Assembly: GCA_045132495.1 (NCBI GenBank)
Contig: JBGUSK010000106.1
Coordinates: 1 to 64,000, forward strand
DNA length: 64,000 nt
Direction: 5' to 3'
From: UBA11524 sp045132495
GTDB taxonomy: Bacteria; Bacillota; Clostridia; Christensenellales; Aristaeellaceae
Numbering within the stretch: position 1 is the first letter of the stretch; the number at the start of each line of letters is the position of its first letter. The translations under genes and the position numbers were made by a program. A model generated the notes under the pieces. That model saw nothing but the letters and a program-made list of their open reading frames with translations. It made no database searches and was not told the DNA's origin. Of this stretch, positions 15,326-24,380 are shown piece after piece.

Positions 15326-16735
15326 ATGAACAGTATCGTACGTCCCTCCTGGTATGATGATCTTCATCAACGCCTGACCACCATGGCAGACGATCTGCAG
15401 CACCGTATGACTGGCTGGCAGGAGCATCCGCTGACCATCACGCCCGAGGCAATGGGCTTCGCTGGCGGTCTTGCGACCACGGCCATCCAGGCTGCCATCG
15501 ATAAGGCAGCGGATCAAGGCGGCGGCACCGTCCTGCTGTCACAGGGAGACTATGTCACCGGTACGCTGGTGATGCGCAGCAACGTCCGGCTGATGGTGAT
15601 TGGAGGTTGCCACCTGCTGGCCAGCACCGATCTTGCAGACTTCCCGGAGCATATCTGCCAGCGCGTTACCGTGCAGGACACCCACATGGGCATGAATCAG
15701 GCGCTGATCTTCGCTGAGGGCTGCGAGAACATCAGCCTGTGCGGGCCAGGCGAAATTGATGGGCGCGGCACGCAGGATAACTTCCCCGGCGGCGAGACCC
15801 AGCACGGTACGCCCGGACGGCCCTTCCTCATCCGCCTGGTGGACTGCAAAGGTGTGCATGTGCATGACATTACGTTGCGGGACGCTGCCTGCTGGATGGA
15901 GAACTACTTCAACTGCGACAATGTCCTGCTGGAGCGCATCACCGTGCGCAACCAGGCCAATTACAACAACGACGGCATTGATATCGACGGCTGCCGGGAC
16001 GTGATCATCCGCAGCTGTGACGTGCGCAGCGGCGACGACGCTCTGTGCTTCAAGGCCGCCTCCGAGCGCCCCACCGAGCGGGTGCTGGTGGAAAACTGCC
16101 GCCTGTATTCCTCCTGCAACGCCCTGAAGGTGGGCACCGATACCCAGAGCGACTTCCGCCAGGTGCTGGTTCGCAACTGCCAGATCGGCGGCGTGGACGA
16201 GGACGTGCGCGGCATCAAGCACCCCTGTTCGGATTCTGGCATCTCTCTGGAGATGGTGGACGGCGGTACGCTGGAGGACATCCTGATCACCGGCATCGAC
16301 ATCCAGCGTGCCTGGAGTCCCATCTTCATGCGCCTGGAGGATCGAGGCCGTGTCCGTGATGAGCTGCCCAAGCCGCCGGTGGGCACCCTGCACCGAGTTG
16401 CGATCGAGCACGTTACCGGCTGCGATAACGGCCCCCGGGGCTCCTACATGATCGCTGTGCCGGAAAAGTGCATTGAGGATGTTATCCTCCACGATGTGCA
16501 TCTCAGCCAGCATCCCTCGGTCAAGCCCGTCACCACAGAGGAGAGCTTTGATGACATGCGAGGCATCTATCCCGACGCCCATATGATCGACGATATTGGT
16601 GATGCGCCCGCCTATGCGCTCTGGGCTCGCCATGTGAAGGGCCTGATACTGCGGGATTACGAGGTCGTTCCCACGGGGAATGATCCGCGTCCGGCTTTCG
16701 TCCTGTCCAATGACGTGGATGTTCTGATCGACTGA
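15326..16735 (+). CDS. GH28 polygalacturonase/rhamnogalacturonase-like glycosidase
   Basis: This right-handed beta-helix enzyme should cleave galacturonic-acid-containing backbones of pectin. The 469 residues include NNDGIDIDGCRDV and SGDDALCFK, which carry the catalytic Asp residues of GH28. At the usual GHG site the sequence reads SSCNALKVGT, so the motif is altered, as occurs in divergent exo-acting or rhamnogalacturonan-type members. No signal peptide is seen, implying intracellular action on imported oligomers. ATG 15326 is preferred over an upstream ATG because AAGGAG lies eight bases before it. The exact substrate is inferred from the rhamnose context. Confidence 0.85.
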   Translation: MNSIVRPSWYDDLHQRLTTMADDLQHRMTGWQEHPLTITPEAMGFAGGLATTAIQAAIDKAADQGGGTVLLSQGDYVTGTLVMRSNVRLMVIGGCHLLASTDLADFPEHICQRVTVQDTHMGMNQALIFAEGCENISLCGPGEIDGRGTQDNFPGGETQHGTPGRPFLIRLVDCKGVHVHDITLRDAACWMENYFNCDNVLLERITVRNQANYNNDGIDIDGCRDVIIRSCDVRSGDDALCFKAASERPTERVLVENCRLYSSCNALKVGTDTQSDFRQVLVRNCQIGGVDEDVRGIKHPCSDSGISLEMVDGGTLEDILITGIDIQRAWSPIFMRLEDRGRVRDELPKPPVGTLHRVAIEHVTGCDNGPRGSYMIAVPEKCIEDVILHDVHLSQHPSVKPVTTEESFDDMRGIYPDAHMIDDIGDAPAYALWARHVKGLILRDYEVVPTGNDPRPAFVLSNDVDVLID

Positions 16736-16741
16736 TGATAC

Positions 16742-16773
16742 AAAAAAACGTTCCCGTGCTGGGAACGTTTTTT
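16742..16773. terminator. Bidirectional terminator between GH28 and GH43
   Basis: AAAAAAACGTTCCC pairs with GGGAACGTTTTTT across a 5-base loop (GTGCT). It can end transcripts from both sides. Confidence 0.9.
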
Positions 16774-16781
16774 ATATGCTG

Positions 16782-17645
16782 TTACACCCGCTTGAGCCGT
16801 CCCCCCACATCCTCGACGGGATGGAAGAAGGGGCGCTCCTGCAAATGCGCATTGGGGCTGTGAAGCGTCAGGTAAAGCTGCCCGTCCAAGGCGCGGAACA
16901 CCATGCCGTGGCCACCGTCATCCATGAAGAGGGGCTCCACCTGGGTGAAATGTCCGTCGATCTCACCGTTGTCGGAGACCGCCACACCTTCGGTATAGCC
17001 ACCCTCGGAGAAGCTGGCCCACAGGCACAGCAGCGTACCATCCTCCGTGCGCCAGAGGAAGGGGCCGTCGGTCACGCAGCCGCTCACACCGCTGGAATGG
17101 TGCATCCATTTGGCCCAGGGCGCGTCGGAGGCATGGAAGAGCAGCATCGGTTCGCCCGTCGGGGCACGCAGGTCATCGGTCAAGGGAATGGCGTTCACCT
17201 CGCCGTCGCCAGCCTGCACCCATTCATGGCAGAACACCATGTAGGGCTTGCCCTCCTTGCTGACATAGAGTGTGCCGTCCAGGCATTCCCAGTCGCGAGG
17301 GGTGACGCAGCCATCTGAGTGGGGACGGAAGGGGCCCAGGGGGCTATCCGCCTTGAGGATGGCGGTGCCGCGCTTCACGCTGGGGTTCTTGAAGCTGGCG
17401 AACATGTAGAATGCTCCCTGATAGAAATATACCTCCGGCGCCCAGTAGTTGCGGTCAGCCCAGAAACTGCCATCGTTATGGAAGCAGACAAAGGGCCCAT
17501 CCCAAATTTCCAGGTCGTGGCTGACGTATACATCGAAGCCGTCTGCAGGGCCCCAGCAGGTTTCTCCGCGGGTGCCGTAGAGGTAGTATGCACCCTCATG
17601 CACCAGCACGAAGGGGTCGCGGATGTTGATGTCGGTACGCTTCAT
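16782..17645 (-). CDS. GH43-family glycosidase (arabinan/xylan side-chain type)
   Basis: The 287-residue protein has the five-bladed beta-propeller pattern of GH43. The catalytic base is in NIRDPFV (Asp10) and the pKa-modulating Asp in ECLDGTLY. Where the general acid Glu normally sits (EGP), this protein reads VTDGPFLWR, an Asp replacement. No signal peptide is present. It is the last gene of a seven-gene overlapping cluster and starts within the stop of the DUF4340 gene (four-base overlap). Arabinosidase or xylosidase activity on pectin or xylan fragments is likely, but the altered acid leaves activity open. Confidence 0.8.
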   Translation of the reverse strand: MKRTDINIRDPFVLVHEGAYYLYGTRGETCWGPADGFDVYVSHDLEIWDGPFVCFHNDGSFWADRNYWAPEVYFYQGAFYMFASFKNPSVKRGTAILKADSPLGPFRPHSDGCVTPRDWECLDGTLYVSKEGKPYMVFCHEWVQAGDGEVNAIPLTDDLRAPTGEPMLLFHASDAPWAKWMHHSSGVSGCVTDGPFLWRTEDGTLLCLWASFSEGGYTEGVAVSDNGEIDGHFTQVEPLFMDDGGHGMVFRALDGQLYLTLHSPNAHLQERPFFHPVEDVGGRLKRV

Positions 17646-19054
17646 GGCAAAGCCTCCTTGAGTGCGTCGAGCATAGCTTCCAGGCGCTCCCGGCGCAGCA
17701 GGAACTGCCCGCCGCCGGAGGTGTCCGCCTGTACATAGTGGGGATCAAAGCTGTGGTATGCAACGCGGGTGAGCGTCCCATCCCCATGGAGGAAGCGCAC
17801 CTCGCAGATCATATCCCCGGCGGGGGCAGATTCTGCCGTTTTGTCGAACTGCATCCCGACGATGGCGGTGTAGACGGGGGCAAACACATCGCCGGAAACC
17901 CCTTTGCCATTGATGGCATAGACCAGGTCGCCCTCCGCATCCTGGGTGATGTTCAGCAGCCAGGCCTGCTCGCCCGCGAGGACGGCGACCGTCGCCACAT
18001 CCCCGGCAGAGATCAGGGTGACGAAGCGATCCAGCAGCATGTCTGTACCGCTTTTATCCAGCGGCGGAAGCTGGGCTGTGCTCACCCGGTACACATCGGC
18101 GGAGGTGTCCAGCCGGGCATAGAGCATGCCATCTCCGGCATCACCGCCCAGATGGATGTCGCGGATGCTGCCGTCAGAGAAGGCCACCAGCAGCCGGGTG
18201 GGGGCATCCAGGCCATAGGCAGCCAGCTCCTGCGCGGAGGACACCGATGCGGCATAGCTGTCCGCATGGATGGCGCAGACCGTATCCACAAATGCCTGGA
18301 TGCGCTCCGTGCTGCCCGCATGGACATAGGGCTGATCCACCTGCCAGGGAAGGATGTGGCCCTCGGAGCCATAGTTGGTCGCAATGAAGTTGTCGCTGCC
18401 AGGCCGCACAACGGCGATCTGCACCGCCGCAGAGGCCCTGATCGCCCCGGGAAGCCGATGATGGTCGTTCAGAGGGCGGGTCATGACCTCATAGAAGTCG
18501 ATCGGGGCCAGGTGGACGCTGCTGTCGCCATCCATCTGCACATAGCAGGAATAGCCCGATGCGGTGGGCTTGCCGATGGTCAGGATGATGGGAGCCCCCA
18601 TGTGGTAGGTGATCTCGATACGGGCCACAGGGGCTGTTAGCCCGCAAGCCTCCGGGTCAAGGCCGGGATAGCTGGCAGTGACAGGTAAGTTCACCGCCGT
18701 CAGCAGCATCATCTGGTAGGAAATGCTGTCCAGGGCAAAGGATGGCTGCCCGACCACCGTGACCGGCTGACCCAGGCTGTTGTAGACACCCAGCAGGTTT
18801 CCGTTTTCATCAAAGCCCAGGCTGGATTCCACGGTGTACGCTTCCCCGGAGGAAAGCGTCACGGTCATGGCGGCAAAATCCTGCTGAGAACGGGTGTAGA
18901 GCATGCGGTAAGCAGCCTCCGCAGGCGCGGGTGCAGCCGTTGGCACGTCGCTGTCGCACAGCACGTTGCTGCCGGACTGGAGAATGGCCAACGTGAACGC
19001 CAGCACTGCAGCGATCAGCGCAAGGTTGCAAAGGATCAGCGGGCGACGCATCAC
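17642..19054 (-). CDS. DUF4340 protein of a Gld-type ABC system
   Basis: One membrane helix at about residues 6-25 is followed by a long extracellular region (470 residues in all) with the repeated beta-rich units of DUF4340, such as LGFDENGNLLGVYNSLGQPV and LDAPTRLLVAFSDGSIRDIH. In many bacteria DUF4340 genes directly follow GldG-like genes and belong to the same ABC system, whose cargo is unknown. It overlaps both neighbours by four bases. A role in surface assembly or export is an inference from GldA/F/G homologues. Confidence 0.75.
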   Translation of the reverse strand: MMRRPLILCNLALIAAVLAFTLAILQSGSNVLCDSDVPTAAPAPAEAAYRMLYTRSQQDFAAMTVTLSSGEAYTVESSLGFDENGNLLGVYNSLGQPVTVVGQPSFALDSISYQMMLLTAVNLPVTASYPGLDPEACGLTAPVARIEITYHMGAPIILTIGKPTASGYSCYVQMDGDSSVHLAPIDFYEVMTRPLNDHHRLPGAIRASAAVQIAVVRPGSDNFIATNYGSEGHILPWQVDQPYVHAGSTERIQAFVDTVCAIHADSYAASVSSAQELAAYGLDAPTRLLVAFSDGSIRDIHLGGDAGDGMLYARLDTSADVYRVSTAQLPPLDKSGTDMLLDRFVTLISAGDVATVAVLAGEQAWLLNITQDAEGDLVYAINGKGVSGDVFAPVYTAIVGMQFDKTAESAPAGDMICEVRFLHGDGTLTRVAYHSFDPHYVQADTSGGGQFLLRRERLEAMLDALKEALP

Positions 19055-20490
19055 AACCGCCTCCTTCGGATGAGGACGACGAGCATCGCCAGCGCCAGCA
19101 GTCCGGGCCAGAAGCCCAGCAGCACAGCGGAGACCTGCTGCCGCTCCTGCTGACTGGGGAAGGTGATGAGCTGGGTCGCCAGCTGCTTCACGCCCGCGTC
19201 GAGGGTCGCAGCCTCGCCAGTGTCGGTCATCTTTTCCAGACAGGCAGTGAGGAAGGCCAGATTTTCGCTGGCATCCAGCACATAGGCACCGTCCGCCTCG
19301 GCAGAGGTGAGCAGCATCTGCACACTGGCCAACTGAAGGATATAGCTATCGACGGATTCTGCAAGGATGGCCAGGGGCGTACTGCCGGATTCATCGCCGT
19401 CTTCTGCTGTCGTGGCAGCGGCGTTCTTGTCCACCTTGCGGATGGCACGATCCGAGGTCGTCAGGAGCGTCTTCGCAGTCACGCCGGGCCGCAGGGCGGG
19501 ATCGGCCAGCGCGCCTGCACGGGGCAGGATCAGGCGACCGGGCAGTGCATCCAGCACGCCGTTGTCCGCAGTGAGCGCAGGGGTGAGCAAACCCGGGCCA
19601 TCCACGAAGAAGGCGGTTTCGTCGGCATTCTCCACCGTCCAGGCATCCCGATAGGAAAGGCCGTACAGGTCGCACAGCGCCTGCAGGTTCTCCAGCCTGT
19701 CAATGGGGGTATCCGCACCGCAGGCGACGATCAGGTGCACACCGCTGTTCAGCGCGGCCTTGAGTGCCTCGGTCTCCGCAAGGGTCAAATCGCTTTCCGG
19801 GCCGATGAGGGCCACCACGTCGCCCCTTTTTGCGGCCATGAGGGCCAGCGCGCCGGAGCGGATCTCCAGCCCCATGGCGCGGCACTGGAGGATCATCTGG
19901 CTGAGGGCGTCCTCCTCCGGTTCGCCGTGCCCGGTGACGAACCACACCGCTGCCGGGTCTTCATCCACCGCACGGTCGATGCCGCCGATGATCATCGCCT
20001 CGCCGCAGTAGATGGTGTACTGCTCTGTGCCGATGCGGCGGGCGAAGAGGAATTCCTCCGGATCGATGCGAACCGTGCGGGTCGCTTCTGCATTCTGCAC
20101 GAAGACGGTGCCCTCCGCTACGCCTGCCGTATCGCCGGTCAGGGCAAGCAGCAGATGAGGCTGAGCCTCCGGGTCGATGGAGGCAAGGCGGATATGGCTG
20201 CATTCGGCAGCCAGCTTGAGCAACGTCTCCTGCTGCAGGTCGTAGAGTGTGGAGCTACCCGGGCTGTGGACGAGGTGGATGGTCACATCCTCCGCCAGTG
20301 CGTCCAGACGGGACAGGGTGTAGTCACTCAGGCGGGTCACCTGGTCATCGGAGACGTCCAGCTTCAGGTACCATTTTTCCTCCGCCGCCTGGATGCACAG
20401 GACGCTCAGCACGAAGATCACCGCGACCAGCAGGCACAAGAGGAGATTGTACAGCGCAAAGGGAAGTTGCTTTTTCTTCATATCCTTCAC
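19051..20490 (-). CDS. GldG-family membrane protein of an ABC export system
   Basis: The 479 residues have one helix near the N-terminus (about 12-32) and one at the C-terminus (LLGFWPGLLALAMLVVLI), with a large extracytoplasmic domain between. YFVTGHGE-like WFVTGHGEPEEDALSQMI and LIGPESDLTLAETEALKAAL are typical of the GldG/IFT52-like domain of ABC-type auxiliary transport proteins. In Bacteroidetes GldG works with GldA and GldF; in Firmicutes the module occurs without gliding motility. It overlaps the permease gene upstream and the DUF4340 gene downstream. Confidence 0.8.
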   Translation of the reverse strand: MKDMKKKQLPFALYNLLLCLLVAVIFVLSVLCIQAAEEKWYLKLDVSDDQVTRLSDYTLSRLDALAEDVTIHLVHSPGSSTLYDLQQETLLKLAAECSHIRLASIDPEAQPHLLLALTGDTAGVAEGTVFVQNAEATRTVRIDPEEFLFARRIGTEQYTIYCGEAMIIGGIDRAVDEDPAAVWFVTGHGEPEEDALSQMILQCRAMGLEIRSGALALMAAKRGDVVALIGPESDLTLAETEALKAALNSGVHLIVACGADTPIDRLENLQALCDLYGLSYRDAWTVENADETAFFVDGPGLLTPALTADNGVLDALPGRLILPRAGALADPALRPGVTAKTLLTTSDRAIRKVDKNAAATTAEDGDESGSTPLAILAESVDSYILQLASVQMLLTSAEADGAYVLDASENLAFLTACLEKMTDTGEAATLDAGVKQLATQLITFPSQQERQQVSAVLLGFWPGLLALAMLVVLIRRRRL

Positions 20491-21212
20491 CCCTTTGCAT
20501 GCCGCCGGGCCTCGATCACCCGGCAGGTCAGGAAGAGCATCAGGGCGGTAAAGCCCAGGAAATATGCCCCATCCGCCGGGCTGATGACGCCGTTGGCGAA
20601 TTCACCCAGCCGTCCGGCAGAGGGCAGCCACTGCATCACCCTGCGAATGCCGGACAGATAGGAGCCGCTCAGCTGGGGCACGATGAAATGCTCGCTCAGG
20701 TAGAGGAACACGTTCACGCCCAGGGTGATGACCGCCGCCGTTACCTGATTCATGCACAGCGAGCTGACGAACACGCCCACCGAGAGCATGGCTGCATCCA
20801 GCATGAAATACCCCAGATAGACCACCGCGATCTGCCTGGCGGAGACCTGCGCATACCGGCTGATGACCACCGGAAAGATCGTTGTGAGCGCCATCGCGGC
20901 AAGGAGCATCGTGAAGCAGGCCAAAGCCTTGCCCAGCACGATAGAGATGATGCGCACCGGCGCTGTCAACAGGAGTTGGTCGGTCTTCGTGCGGCGTTCC
21001 TCGGCGAAAAGGCGCATCGTCAGGATGGGGGCGATGAGCATGAAGGGCAGCTGCATGCCGGAGAGAAACAGGTTCGTGCTGGCACTCATCTCCTGTCCGA
21101 TGTTGATGAACACAGCCACCACGCCTGACAGCAGCGTATACATGATCAGGAACACATAGCCCATTGGGGTGGTGAAGTAGCTTCTCAGCTCATGATGGAA
21201 GATGGCTTTCAA
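20487..21212 (-). CDS. ABC-2 type permease (GldF-like)
   Basis: This 241-residue permease has six predicted helices and the motif LTMRLFAEERRTKTDQLLL followed by TAPV, which is typical of GldF/NosY-type ABC-2 permeases. Translation appears to begin at TTG 21212, with AAGGAGG seven bases before it, overlapping the ATPase stop (TTGA). With the ATPase at 21209 it forms an exporter core, and GldG and DUF4340 proteins add the extracellular parts. The exported substrate is unknown. Confidence 0.85.
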   Translation of the reverse strand: MKAIFHHELRSYFTTPMGYVFLIMYTLLSGVVAVFINIGQEMSASTNLFLSGMQLPFMLIAPILTMRLFAEERRTKTDQLLLTAPVRIISIVLGKALACFTMLLAAMALTTIFPVVISRYAQVSARQIAVVYLGYFMLDAAMLSVGVFVSSLCMNQVTAAVITLGVNVFLYLSEHFIVPQLSGSYLSGIRRVMQWLPSAGRLGEFANGVISPADGAYFLGFTALMLFLTCRVIEARRHAKG

Positions 21213-22144
21213 TGTGCCGCCTCCTTTCCGTCATCCAGCAGGCGCAGGAAGGCACTTTCCAGTCCGCTGCGCTGGGGAGACAGCTCCAGCAGGATGCCGC
21301 CGTTGTCCGTGACGCACTGGCTGACAGCTCGCCGCAGGTCGCTGCCCGGCTCGCCCAGGAGTTCCAGCGCACTGGCTTCCTCCGGCAAATCACGTACCTT
21401 TCGCACGCCGGGGAGCATCCGCAGCATATCGGGGATGCTTTCTCCGCCCTGGTACACCACGCGCAGAGCGTTTTCCCCCTCCAGCAGGGTGGACATCGGG
21501 CCATCGTAGCGCAGCTGACCCGCCTCCAGCACCAGCGCACGGGTACACACGTTGGTCACCTCGCTGAGAATATGGGAGGACAGCAGCACGGTGCAATCCT
21601 TTGCGGCAGAGAAGATCAGCTCCCGCATCTGCACCATCTGCAGAGGGTCAAGCCCGCTGCCGGGCTCATCCAGCACCAGCAGGGCAGGGCTGCCCAGCAG
21701 AGCCTGCGCCATGCCCAGCCGCTGACGGTAGCCCTTCGACAACGCCCGGGAAAGGCGGTTGGTATACTCTTTCAGCCCCGTGCGCTCAATGACCTGGCTG
21801 ACCTCCGCCTTGATGGCTTTGGCGGCGATCCCCTTCAGCTGTGCGCAGTAGGTCAGGTATTCCTGCACGGTCATATCGGGATAGAGCGGAGGCGTTTCGG
21901 GCAGATAACCCACCAGGCGGCGGGCGGCAAGGGGTTCCAACTGCACATCGTGTCCGCCGATGAATGCCTGCCCCTCGCTGGGGGCCAGGTAGCCGGTGAG
22001 GATATTCATCAGCGTGGATTTTCCTGCGCCGTTGCGGCCCATGAGCGCAATGATCTCATGCTCGCCTGCCTGGAAGGACAGATCCTTCAGTGCCAGACGG
22101 GCACCATAGCGGCGGCTGATGTGGTCAACCTTCAGCATTGTCAT
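21209..22144 (-). CDS. ABC transporter ATPase (GldA/CcmA type)
   Basis: The 311-residue ATPase has Walker A GRNGAGKST near residue 36, the signature SKGYRQRLGMAQALLG, and Walker B ALLVLDEPGSGLDP. A C-terminal extension of about 90 residues, as in GldA-type exporter ATPases, follows. The frame overlaps the AraC regulator stop by 20 bases (14 if the second ATG at 22138 is used), an unusually long overlap that ties its translation to the regulator. Confidence 0.88.
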   Translation of the reverse strand: MTMLKVDHISRRYGARLALKDLSFQAGEHEIIALMGRNGAGKSTLMNILTGYLAPSEGQAFIGGHDVQLEPLAARRLVGYLPETPPLYPDMTVQEYLTYCAQLKGIAAKAIKAEVSQVIERTGLKEYTNRLSRALSKGYRQRLGMAQALLGSPALLVLDEPGSGLDPLQMVQMRELIFSAAKDCTVLLSSHILSEVTNVCTRALVLEAGQLRYDGPMSTLLEGENALRVVYQGGESIPDMLRMLPGVRKVRDLPEEASALELLGEPGSDLRRAVSQCVTDNGGILLELSPQRSGLESAFLRLLDDGKEAAH

Positions 22145-24380
22145 CGTCCTCCTTGCTGCGGCGGTATTGGAGAGGCGTAACGCCCGTCATCTGCTTGAAG
22201 CGGCGGATGAAGGAGGACGCATCGTAGTATCCGACCTCTGCGGCAATGTCCTTGATGGACTTTTCCGTGCCCCGCAGCAGCTCCTTGGAGTACTCCACCC
22301 GCAAAAGCGTCAGGTATTCCAGGGGCGACATGCGCATCGCATCCTTGAAGGCGAGGGAGAGGCGCGCGGTGGGCATGTCGAAGGCTTCGGCGATGGCGCT
22401 GATGGACAGCTCCGGGTCGCGGAAATGGTCGCGGATATAGGCCGCAACCTGGCTGATGACGCCCGGCACTTCCTCCGCCACGGGCGCAGGTGCTTCCTTC
22501 TCCGGCGCCTCGATGATGGAGACGCACAGTCGGCGCAGCAGTCCGTCCAGGTCGTCGATGGATTGGCAGCTGGACAGGGTGAAAATGTCATAATACGCCT
22601 GCACGCCTCGTCCGGCAACGAAGCTCTGCGTGTGGCGGCGCAGGAGCTTGTCGATCACGTCGTTGTAGATCAGCCGGAAGGCGAAGGGCGACATATTGGT
22701 GTGCTTGAGGAAATGAAGCAGCTCGTCGATCCTGCTTGCCAGTCTGGTACGATCCCGCAGGGAGATCGCCTGATGGATGCTGTCCGTCAGCTTGCGGGCC
22801 TGGGGCAGGATGTCCTCAATGCTGGTGGATACAGAGGCATAGTCCAGCAAGGTGCTGTCATCCATGACAAAGCGGTTGTCGAAGGCAGTAGCGGCCTCCA
22901 GATAGGCGTTGGGCGCGGCGGAAAAATCCGTCTGGATGTCCGACAACGCCACCACCGCATGACCATTGCGCTCCAGACCATTCTGGTGGATCATGCCCGC
23001 CAGCTCACGAATGGCCTCCTGGGTATCGGAAAACACCAGGTACAGATGGGCCTTGATCGCCATCAGCTCCACACCAAAGGCAGCCGTCCCGGTGATCTGA
23101 TCGAAGGGCGGCTTGCGCAGGTCGAAGGGCTGGTGGTTGGAGCGATCCTGCACGCCATGCAGGATAATGGCATAGTAAGGCCGCTCGATGCTCATGCCGA
23201 TGCTCTCCGCAACGGCGACAGCCTCCGCTCTTTCAGCGTAGCGGCCCTTCATAAAATTCAGCACAAAATCGTGCCGCTGCATGGGCAGCGAGCGCTCCAA
23301 CCGGGTGGTCAGGTCGGTATTGCGCGCACTGAGCTCCCGGATGCCCGTCTGGATGGAGATAAATGCGTCCTGGGCAGGATCCTTTGCAGGCAGCATGCTG
23401 ACGATCTGCTGGATGGGAGCAGTGCTGCGCCGGGCAAGGAACAACGCCACCAACACGCCCAGCCCCGCCAGTGCACTGACCACGATGGATACGGAAAACA
23501 TCCGCGCCCAGACGGTATCCTCAATATCCGCCGACCGAAGGAGGGAGACATAGCACAGCGGCCATTCCACGGAGCGATGGATGAGCAGCTGCCACTGCTC
23601 ACCGTCCCAGTCGAAGGTCGTCCTGCTGCCCTGGGCAGATGCCGCTTCCAGCACCGTCTGGACAGGGATATCATAGTCCGTATCGGAGATCAGAACTTTT
23701 CCGTCATGGATGATATAGGTATTGTTGGCATCCTGGATCACGTCCGCGAAGAGCTGCCGATACACCTGGTCGCGCACCATGAAGATCATCGTGCCCTTGC
23801 TGGAGGAAGGGCTGGTGCCCAGGGGCATGAGCAGGGTGACAACATTGGTGCGGCTGCCATTGATCAGGGGACTTTCTACCTTCTGGGCAGGCAGCATGGT
23901 CAGCGTGCCGGGATCCTGGATGAGCGCAAGCAGCTCGTAGGAGGACAGGTGCTCAAAGTGGGTCATGTCCAGAAAGTCCTGCAGCGTCATGGAAGCTGTG
24001 GAGGAATAGATGTGATCATCCGAATGGAAGGTCAGGTACATCTGATCGCAGAAGCTGTTCGTGACCGTGTAGGGAGCCAGCTGCTGCAGCAGATCATAGG
24101 CACGGGCAGGCTCCTCCGCGTACACGAAGGGTTGGATCACGGGGGACAGGCCCATCTGTACGGCACTGTTGAGCATGGCCGACAGGTGGTTTTCATTCAG
24201 GCTCGCGATGCGGCTGAGGCGGTTGACCTGATTGGCCAGCGCCTTGTCCCGCACCTCCTGGCGGACATAGACGAACATATAGCTGAAGACGGCCCCCAGC
24301 ACGATGACCAGCATCAGCAGGTAGGATAATGCAAACCGCACAAAGGTGGAGACTCTCATGCGGGTGAAGAAGCGTTTCAT
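22125..24380 (-). CDS. Membrane-bound AraC-family regulator (YesN/YtdP-like sensor)
   Basis: This one-component sensor-regulator of 751 residues has a helix at about 16-38, an extracellular sensor of about 250 residues, a second helix at about 292-314 (SIVVSALAGLGVLVALFLA), a cytoplasmic linker, and a C-terminal AraC double helix-turn-helix from about 645 (ISAIAEAFDMPTARLSLAFK; DIAAEVGYYDASSFIRRFKQ). Such proteins control oligosaccharide importer operons in Bacilli and Clostridia. It overlaps the binding-protein gene upstream by four bases, so signal input, binding protein and export module are made from one message. Confidence 0.88.
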   Translation of the reverse strand: MKRFFTRMRVSTFVRFALSYLLMLVIVLGAVFSYMFVYVRQEVRDKALANQVNRLSRIASLNENHLSAMLNSAVQMGLSPVIQPFVYAEEPARAYDLLQQLAPYTVTNSFCDQMYLTFHSDDHIYSSTASMTLQDFLDMTHFEHLSSYELLALIQDPGTLTMLPAQKVESPLINGSRTNVVTLLMPLGTSPSSSKGTMIFMVRDQVYRQLFADVIQDANNTYIIHDGKVLISDTDYDIPVQTVLEAASAQGSRTTFDWDGEQWQLLIHRSVEWPLCYVSLLRSADIEDTVWARMFSVSIVVSALAGLGVLVALFLARRSTAPIQQIVSMLPAKDPAQDAFISIQTGIRELSARNTDLTTRLERSLPMQRHDFVLNFMKGRYAERAEAVAVAESIGMSIERPYYAIILHGVQDRSNHQPFDLRKPPFDQITGTAAFGVELMAIKAHLYLVFSDTQEAIRELAGMIHQNGLERNGHAVVALSDIQTDFSAAPNAYLEAATAFDNRFVMDDSTLLDYASVSTSIEDILPQARKLTDSIHQAISLRDRTRLASRIDELLHFLKHTNMSPFAFRLIYNDVIDKLLRRHTQSFVAGRGVQAYYDIFTLSSCQSIDDLDGLLRRLCVSIIEAPEKEAPAPVAEEVPGVISQVAAYIRDHFRDPELSISAIAEAFDMPTARLSLAFKDAMRMSPLEYLTLLRVEYSKELLRGTEKSIKDIAAEVGYYDASSFIRRFKQMTGVTPLQYRRSKEDDDNAEG

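Noticed and set aside
22119..24329. 736-codon open frame opposite the AraC sensor
   Set aside because: Shadow of the real gene, rich in His, Gln and Val with no motif, no ribosome site and no promoter.
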